A stretch of DNA of 62,767 nucleotides from an uncultured Christensenella sp. GTDB taxonomy: Bacteria; Bacillota; Clostridia; Christensenellales; Pumilibacteraceae. The notes below the pieces were generated by a model. It had not been told where the DNA came from. It made no database searches and saw only the letters and a list, made by a program, of their open reading frames with translations. Position 1 is the stretch's first letter. Each line of letters starts with the position of its first letter. A program made the translations under genes and the position numbers. Below are positions 57,815 through 62,767 of this stretch, in pieces. The stretch spans positions 8,596 through 71,362 of the forward strand of contig CAJUBY010000005.1 in NCBI GenBank assembly GCA_910585055.1, in the 5' to 3' direction.

Positions 57815-58933
57815 TCATTTGAATTTCGAAACAGGTTCGAGATTGCCTTGTTTGTCGGAGCAAAAGCCGAGTTTTGAAAAATATGAGTCGTTGGCTATAA
57901 CGCTTGGTTCGTTGGGACAAAGTTTTTTCGCTCTTTTGTGATAGGCGAACGCTTTTTTTAAGTTGCCCATTCTGTCGTAGCAGACAGACAGCCATACGAG
58001 AGGGATAACTCCGTTGTATTCCGAACGAACGAATGCGCCCGATCTCGGATCGGGTTTGGCGCGCACTGCCGATTCGTACCAGAACGCCGAAGACCGATAA
58101 TCGTTTTCGGCAAAATACAGCGATCCGATCTTACAGCATATTTCGCCGTTCGGAGGTCCGTAGGCGAGGGCGCGTACCGCGGCGCGGAGTGCGGATTGAA
58201 GACTGCCGGCTTTTTCGTGACACTGCGCCAGCAAAATACATGCATCCGCCTTGTTTACGGCAAAAGCGTTCTCCCTATCCAAAAACCGCCGGAACATGTC
58301 TGCCGCTTCTTCGGTCTGCCCGTTGTAATACAGTTCTCTGGCATAGTAATACTGTTCTCTCGGTTCGAGTTCTTTTCCGTCGGACAACATCTTTTTGTAT
58401 ATGTCCAGATTGCGTGAGCCGGACGCCCTGTTTTCGGGTTTTGCGTGGAGTATCGGAGCTTTGCCGTATATAATATTGCCGTGCAACTCCACCGCTTCGT
58501 GTACGTTACCGCGCCAACGAAAGTCGGAACGGTTTCTTAAGATGCGTTCGCGGTAGTATTCGAATGTCGGTTTTCCTTTGCCGTCCGTTCCGAGTACGTA
58601 CGGAAGCATGACTATATCGGGATCGCCGAACGCGCCTTTTCTGAATAAAGACAGGAATCTCGCAGTTTTCTTCGGAACTATGTCGTCGGCGTCCAGCCAC
58701 ATCCAATGATCCGAAACGGCTTTGGACAGCGCGAAATTACGTGCTGCGGCGAAATCGTCTATCCATTCGAAAGAATATACTTTTTCCGTGAATTTCCGCG
58801 CGATATCGGCAGTGCCGTCCGTAGAGCCCGTATCCACCAAGACTATCTCGTCGACCGATCCGATCACGCTGCGTAGTGCGCGTTCCAGCACATCGCATTC
58901 GTTTTTAACTATCATGGTAAGGCAAAGCGTCAT
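57815..58933 (-). CDS. Family 2 glycosyltransferase with TPR-like C-terminus
   Basis: A 372-residue cytoplasmic enzyme. The GT-A domain has MTLCLTMIVKNECDVLERAL, VLVDTGSTDGT and the metal-binding DADD at 81-84 (MWLDADD). RWRGNVHEAV is typical of SunS-like protein glycosyltransferases. From about residue 195 the protein is helical repeats of TPR type (REQYYYARELYYNGQTEEAADMF, ALRAAVRALAYGPPNGEI), often used to bind the acceptor protein. GGAG lies before the ATG. It is the first gene of a pair with the collagen-like gene, so that protein is the probable acceptor (inference). Confidence 0.85.
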   Translation of the reverse strand: MTLCLTMIVKNECDVLERALRSVIGSVDEIVLVDTGSTDGTADIARKFTEKVYSFEWIDDFAAARNFALSKAVSDHWMWLDADDIVPKKTARFLSLFRKGAFGDPDIVMLPYVLGTDGKGKPTFEYYRERILRNRSDFRWRGNVHEAVELHGNIIYGKAPILHAKPENRASGSRNLDIYKKMLSDGKELEPREQYYYARELYYNGQTEEAADMFRRFLDRENAFAVNKADACILLAQCHEKAGSLQSALRAAVRALAYGPPNGEICCKIGSLYFAENDYRSSAFWYESAVRAKPDPRSGAFVRSEYNGVIPLVWLSVCYDRMGNLKKAFAYHKRAKKLCPNEPSVIANDSYFSKLGFCSDKQGNLEPVSKFK

Positions 58934-58967
58934 TTCGCACTCCGAAGTTTACTCTAATTCATGATAT

Positions 58968-58994
58968 GAAAAAAAATCGGCGTTCGTGCCGATT
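58968..58994 (-). terminator. Terminator of the DUF4097 gene, distal
   Basis: On the minus strand AATCGGC, loop ACGAAC and GCCGATT (58994-58975) are followed by eight T. It is the second of two tandem hairpins after that gene. Confidence 0.75.
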
Positions 58995-59003
58995 AGGTCA
59001 AAC

Positions 59004-59029
59004 AAAAATCGGCGCGCCGTGGCGCACCG
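59004..59029 (-). terminator. Terminator of the DUF4097 gene, proximal
   Basis: On the minus strand CGGTGCGCC pairs with GGCGCGCCG (59029-59010) and is followed by ATTTTTG. Confidence 0.65.
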
Positions 59030-59062
59030 AAAAAAGTCTGTTATCCGTATACGGTATTTATA

Positions 59063-59842
59063 TCAGGCGAAACGAATGTCGATATCGCCGTTGGACGTTT
59101 TTACCGTAATTTTTTTATCCGCTCCGGCAGGGTCGGAAATATTTTTTCCGGGCGTGCCGTCGACAGCGACCGAACCGTGCGCCGTTTCGAGAGACAGTCG
59201 GTAATCGTCGCGCGAGCCGGCGGCAAGCAAATCGATCTTACCGTTGGATGTTTCGAGTTTAATGTCTTGTGCGTCGACTGCGCTTACCGAAAACGATCCG
59301 TTGTCTACCGAGCAATCGAATTTATCGGTTTTTACGTCTGCGGCGTTGAGCGTGACGTTGCTGCCCGAAACAGAAAACGCAGCGGACGTAAGCTCTTCGG
59401 CTTTTACGTAACCGTTGGCGCACTTGACCGATACTCCGTTTTTAACGGTAAGTTTTTTAAGTTCTATCCTGCCGTTTCGCATTTTTAACGACAGCTCGTC
59501 GCAGCCGGCGTTTTCCAGGTCGAGCACTCCGTTGAGCGTATGAAGATCGGTATCACGGAAATTGCAGTTTTTTATGTACAATCCGCCGTTTTTGTTGCGG
59601 AATCGCAACCTGCCGTCGAAACTTTTGGGAAGTATAAGTTTGAATTCGAATTTTTTAGTTATTATACGGTAAAAAATGTTGCCGGTCTTTTGCGTTACCG
59701 TAAGGGTGCCGTTTTCGTTTTGGACCGTAAAATATTTTTCTTTTGCGGATACGAACCGACATGTTTCGTCGCTGCCGCGCGAAATGTCGGCAATGCAATC
59801 GGTACCGTACACGGCAATATCCCGAATGTTTTCAAATTCCAT
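59063..59842 (-). CDS. DUF4097 family beta-helix protein
   Basis: A 259-residue protein built of short repeated strands such as LHTLNGVLDLENAG, LKMRNGRIELKKLT, VKCANGYVKAEELT, LETSNGKIDLLAAG and VKTSNGDIDIRF, the NG(x)I(x)L pattern of DUF4097 right-handed beta-helix proteins. No signal peptide or membrane helix. Members are often linked to envelope-stress or regulator systems, but the function is unknown. ATG 59842 is chosen because GGGAG lies upstream; the frame runs on to 59950 through the promoter. Two tandem terminators follow. Confidence 0.8.
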   Translation of the reverse strand: MEFENIRDIAVYGTDCIADISRGSDETCRFVSAKEKYFTVQNENGTLTVTQKTGNIFYRIITKKFEFKLILPKSFDGRLRFRNKNGGLYIKNCNFRDTDLHTLNGVLDLENAGCDELSLKMRNGRIELKKLTVKNGVSVKCANGYVKAEELTSAAFSVSGSNVTLNAADVKTDKFDCSVDNGSFSVSAVDAQDIKLETSNGKIDLLAAGSRDDYRLSLETAHGSVAVDGTPGKNISDPAGADKKITVKTSNGDIDIRFA

Positions 59843-59870
59843 GTCGTGTCTCCCGTATTTTATTCCTAAT

Positions 59871-59899
59871 ATTGTATCGTATTTCGTGCCGTAAATCAA
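59871..59899 (-). promoter_or_regulatory. Promoter of the DUF4097 gene
   Basis: On the minus strand TTGATT (59899-59894), 17-bp spacer, TACAAT (59876-59871). Confidence 0.65.
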
Positions 59900-59919
59900 G
59901 TAAAATCGCGCTTGGCGCA

Positions 59920-60025
59920 GTTTTGCGGCAAAACGGAAAGCTTTATACACAAATACGACAAGTTACACGCCGATATTTACATAACGCGCACACAAAGTAC
60001 AAACTTTGTGAAAATACGGCGCCGT
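59920..60025. promoter_or_regulatory. Cluster of palindromes between divergent promoters
   Basis: Three perfect inverted repeats: GTTTTGC / GCAAAAC around G (59920-59934), CACAAAGT / ACTTTGTG around ACAA (59991-60010), and ACGGCGCCGT (60016-60025). They lie between the DUF4097 promoter and the glycosyltransferase promoter and may be regulator sites. Confidence 0.4.
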
Positions 60026-60050
60026 TATTCGGGCGATATTACTTTTGCGC

Positions 60051-60079
60051 TTGACATTACGAAATGGGTGATGTATACT
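60051..60079 (+). promoter_or_regulatory. Promoter of the membrane glycosyltransferase/glf genes
   Basis: TTGACA (60051-60056), 17-bp spacer, TATACT (60074-60079). Confidence 0.75.
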
Positions 60080-60133
60080 CTAACGGTAACGTCGGAATGC
60101 GATAGGGCGGAATCATAACGTCAATTCGAGCGC

Positions 60134-61546
60134 ATGTTCGTTACTTTTTTATACATGGAAATTTTGGAAAAGTTCGTAGCGGTATTGGAGGTACTGAATA
60201 ATAAAGTTTTGCTTACGATATTGGGCATAGCTTTCGGTATTCAGGTGATTTACATATTATTGTTTTTCGTAAAAGCCAAGGTATATCCCAAGGCAAAGAC
60301 GCAGCATAAATTCGGCATCGTTATCCCTGCCAGGAACGAGTCCGACGTTATTGTCGATACGATAAAATGTCTGCTCCGATCCGACTATCCGCGCGAACTG
60401 TTCGATATATTCGTGGTGGCGGATAACTGTACGGACAACACCGCCGAACTCGCGCGTGCGGCAGGCGCCGTAGTGTACGAACGCAACGATCCCGATCCCA
60501 AACATCATAAGGCAGGGTATGCGCTTAAATACTTGTTCGAAAAGATAATGGAAGAACATCCCGGATACGAGGCGTTTATCAAATTCGATGCGGACAACCT
60601 TATGGAGCCGGATTACATTTCGAGAATGAACGACGCTTTCGACGCCGGTGTAAAGTGTGCGCGCGGATATTCCAATTCGAAGAATATCGATCAAAATATA
60701 GTTACCGGTATCTCCGGGCTGTGGTACATACGCGATTGCCGATTTTCGAGTAATTTCCGTTCGGCTATCGGTCAAGGTACAATGCTTGGAGGCGCCGGGA
60801 TGATGTTTTCCGCCGAGATAATAAAAAAACACGGCTGGGACTGTCTTTGCGCGTCCGACGATTCCGAGTTTACGATGCGCAGACTCAATCAGGATAAGAT
60901 AAAAACGATGTACGTCAAAGATGCCGTCGTTTACGAAGATCAGCCCTCTTCGCTAAAGGATACTTTTATCCGGTACAGGCGAATGGCGGGCGCGTTGCAT
61001 TCACTGTTCTACACGCAAGGCATAAAATCGTTCTTTCTGTTTTTCGTGCGATGGAAATGGACATATCTCGACATGTTCCTGACGTTGCTGTTTATCCCGG
61101 TGTGCGTGCTTTGCGCGACGTGGCTGCCGATATTTTATATTTTCTATCTCATATATCTGGGATGTATAGGGGCGTGGACCGTGTTTTACCAAACGCTTAC
61201 GCTTATAGGGATAAGTCTGTCGTGCGCGTTTGTGCTTGCGTTTATATTGCAGGCGCTATTGGCTGTCGGACTGGAAAGAAAGCGTATCAAAGCGCCCGTA
61301 AAAAAGATGATGCCGGCAGTGTTTCTTTTTCCGGCGTTCATGATTATATATGCGGCGGCTATAACTATCGGGGTTTTTTCCAAACCCAAATGGAAACAGA
61401 TAAAACGTAACGTATCCACTATGACGGCGGCCGCTGACGTGGATACCGACATAGCCGCAGCCGACGGCGAGATAGCGGAAAACGATGCCGCAGCGGCGTC
61501 TGCGGACGGCATAGCTGAAACCGACGAACAAATAAACGGGGCGTGA
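60134..61546 (+). CDS. Membrane-bound family 2 glycosyltransferase
   Basis: A processive-type GT2 of 470 residues. One N-terminal helix (VLLTILGIAFGIQVIYILLFFV) anchors a cytoplasmic GT-A domain with VIPARNESDVI, VVADNCTDNT, the metal motif FDADN and the later SDDSEF acidic motif. An RYRRMAGAL stretch stands where QxxRW occurs in cellulose/hyaluronan synthase relatives. Three or four C-terminal helices follow, then a 45-residue Ala/Asp/Glu-rich tail. It probably makes or extends an envelope polysaccharide. ATG 60134 and ATG 60155 are both possible; neither has a strong ribosome site. glf follows 43 bp on. Confidence 0.85.
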   Translation: MFVTFLYMEILEKFVAVLEVLNNKVLLTILGIAFGIQVIYILLFFVKAKVYPKAKTQHKFGIVIPARNESDVIVDTIKCLLRSDYPRELFDIFVVADNCTDNTAELARAAGAVVYERNDPDPKHHKAGYALKYLFEKIMEEHPGYEAFIKFDADNLMEPDYISRMNDAFDAGVKCARGYSNSKNIDQNIVTGISGLWYIRDCRFSSNFRSAIGQGTMLGGAGMMFSAEIIKKHGWDCLCASDDSEFTMRRLNQDKIKTMYVKDAVVYEDQPSSLKDTFIRYRRMAGALHSLFYTQGIKSFFLFFVRWKWTYLDMFLTLLFIPVCVLCATWLPIFYIFYLIYLGCIGAWTVFYQTLTLIGISLSCAFVLAFILQALLAVGLERKRIKAPVKKMMPAVFLFPAFMIIYAAAITIGVFSKPKWKQIKRNVSTMTAAADVDTDIAAADGEIAENDAAAASADGIAETDEQINGA

Positions 61547-61589
61547 CAGGACATAATATATAAAGAGGTCATGCCGAAAGAGCGGAGAT

Positions 61590-62693
61590 ATGAATAAAAA
61601 ATACGATTACCTTATCGTCGGCGCCGGGTTGTTCGGCGCCGCTTTTTCGCAGATAATGACCGAGCGCGGCAAGAAGTGTATTATCGTGGAAAAACGCGAA
61701 GCCGTCGGCGGTAATATTGCGACGGAATGCGTGCAGGGGATCACCGTGCACAAGTTCGGCGCGCATATTTTTCATACCGACGACAAACGCGTATGGGATT
61801 ACGTAAACAGGTTTGCCGAATTCAACGGGTTTATCAATTGTCCGATAGCCAACTATAAGGGCAAGCTATACAATCTTCCGTTTAATATGAACACTTTTTA
61901 TCAGCTTTGGGGGTGCAGGACGCCGGCGGAAGCACATGCGATAATAGACGCGCAGCGACAAGCCGCAGGGATCACCCAACCGCGCAATCTCGAAGAAAAA
62001 GCGCTAATGTCCGTCGGCGGCGACGTTTACAAAACACTTATAAAAGGTTATACGGAAAAGCAGTGGGGCAGGGATTGTAAGTTTTTGCCCGAATTTATAA
62101 TAGGGCGCGTTCCGCTGCGTTTTGTTTTCGACAACAATTATTTCAACGACCGTTATCAGGGCATACCTACATGCGGTTACACTCAAATGTTAAAAAACAT
62201 GCTCGAAGGCGTCGATGTCGTGCTCGGCGCGGATTATTTCGCGGACAAGGACAAGTGGGACGGCGAGGCGGAGACCGTATTATTCACGGGCGAGATCGAC
62301 AGGTATTTCGGATACAGATTCGGCGGGCTCGAATACCGTTCGCTGCGGTTTGAAACGGAGATAGTCGAGACCGAAGATTTTCAGGGCAACGCGGTAGTCA
62401 ATTATACCGATTACGACGTTCCTTATACGCGGATTATCGAACATAAGCATTTCGACGATGCGTGCCGCACGAACACCACGGTAATAACGCGCGAGTATCC
62501 GCAGAAGTTCGAAAAAGGTTGCGAACCGTATTACCCGATTAACGACCCCGAAAATACGGAGTTGTACGGTAAATACGCCGAGCTTGCCGGTAAGGAGAAA
62601 AACACTCTGTTCGGAGGAAGACTGGCGAGTTATAAGTATTACGATATGGACGATACCGTTGCGGCGGTGTTCGAGTTGACGGACCGGCTGTGA
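61590..62693 (+). CDS. glf: UDP-galactopyranose mutase
   Basis: A 367-residue flavoenzyme that interconverts UDP-galactopyranose and UDP-galactofuranose, supplying galactofuranose for surface glycans. The FAD motif is VGAGLFGAAFSQI (residues 9-21), followed by EKREAVGGNIATE, then HKFGAHIFHTDDKRVWDYV and GYTEKQWG, all typical of Glf. The ending FGGRLASYKYYDMDDTV holds the FAD-contacting arginine. GGAG precedes the ATG. With the membrane glycosyltransferase upstream it indicates a galactofuranose-containing envelope polymer (inference). Confidence 0.95.
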   Translation: MNKKYDYLIVGAGLFGAAFSQIMTERGKKCIIVEKREAVGGNIATECVQGITVHKFGAHIFHTDDKRVWDYVNRFAEFNGFINCPIANYKGKLYNLPFNMNTFYQLWGCRTPAEAHAIIDAQRQAAGITQPRNLEEKALMSVGGDVYKTLIKGYTEKQWGRDCKFLPEFIIGRVPLRFVFDNNYFNDRYQGIPTCGYTQMLKNMLEGVDVVLGADYFADKDKWDGEAETVLFTGEIDRYFGYRFGGLEYRSLRFETEIVETEDFQGNAVVNYTDYDVPYTRIIEHKHFDDACRTNTTVITREYPQKFEKGCEPYYPINDPENTELYGKYAELAGKEKNTLFGGRLASYKYYDMDDTVAAVFELTDRL

Positions 62694-62735
62694 CATTATT
62701 ACAGGCGTTTTCGATCTTCCGTTAGGGCGTTGACG

Positions 62736-62767
62736 ATGGATATAAATACTTTTGAAAACATAGAGCG
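62736..62767 (+). CDS. Possible start of the next gene (cut by the window edge)
   Basis: ATG 62736 opens a frame (MDINTFENIE) that runs to the edge, 42 bp after glf, with a weak AGGG about 10 bases upstream. Too little is present to identify it; other starts are possible. Confidence 0.25.
   Translation, partial: MDINTFENIE

Overview
The window reads as chromosome from an anaerobic, probably spore-forming, gut-type Bacillota (Clostridia-like) of medium GC. The signs are an oxygen-sensitive class III ribonucleotide reductase, FeoAB ferrous iron uptake, a [4Fe-4S] two-subunit fumarase, hexuronate catabolism, SpoVG, a Spo0A-type DNA-binding protein and a Cys-rich collagen-like protein. Most promoters I could read are sigma-A type with 17-bp spacers. 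No rRNA, tRNA, CRISPR array or prophage was seen. The exact lineage cannot be fixed without a search.

Layout. 1-10.7 kb: the 3' part of dnaX, then asnA, nadE, an aspartate aminotransferase, a small P-loop protein, thrC, trpS, and a DUF5685 / J-like / membrane protein trio ending at an intrinsic terminator. 10.8-18.8 kb: a hexuronate operon (sugar-phosphate isomerase-like protein, Gfo/Idh oxidoreductase, uxaC, uxuA, uxuB-type SDR, KDPG aldolase, KDG kinase) that converts glucuronate to pyruvate plus glyceraldehyde-3-phosphate, with a separately promoted esterase behind it. 18.85-19.53 kb: a decayed IS200-type element whose right-end hairpin now sits where the facing operon should terminate. 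19.5-22.2 kb (minus): fumarase alpha and beta plus an M29 aminopeptidase. 22.3-25.6 kb: a WalJ-type MBL protein, two CPBP membrane proteases and rlmH.

25.7-29 kb: a feoA-feoA-feoB locus with a strong terminator between the feoA genes and a shared 22-bp leader element. 29-35.3 kb: a zinc-ribbon protein, a flavodoxin-like protein, then a cupin-type XRE regulator with a perfect operator palindrome ahead of potABCD. 35.3-40.4 kb: murC (minus), spoVG with a Spo0A box, an isolated Spo0A effector domain (minus), secG and a frameshifted rnr. 40.4-47.8 kb: a tiny XRE protein, a MATE exporter behind an attenuator-like hairpin, an NrdR-box-controlled nrdD fused to a redoxin domain and overlapping trxB, and a Cas4-like/DEDD (DUF2779) nuclease. 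48.8-55.7 kb: gyrB, gyrA, purF and membrane protein genes. 55.8-62.7 kb: envelope and surface functions, namely a collagen-like protein with a linked glycosyltransferase, a DUF4097 protein, a membrane glycosyltransferase and UDP-galactopyranose mutase.

The most interesting points are the NrdD-redoxin fusion coupled to TrxB, the free-standing Spo0A DNA-binding domain, the glycosyltransferase/collagen pair, several promoters that put the start codon at the transcription start (probable leaderless mRNAs), and paired leader elements in the feo locus. Coding assignments rest on motif and family recognition by eye. Regulatory calls are sequence readings without experimental support.
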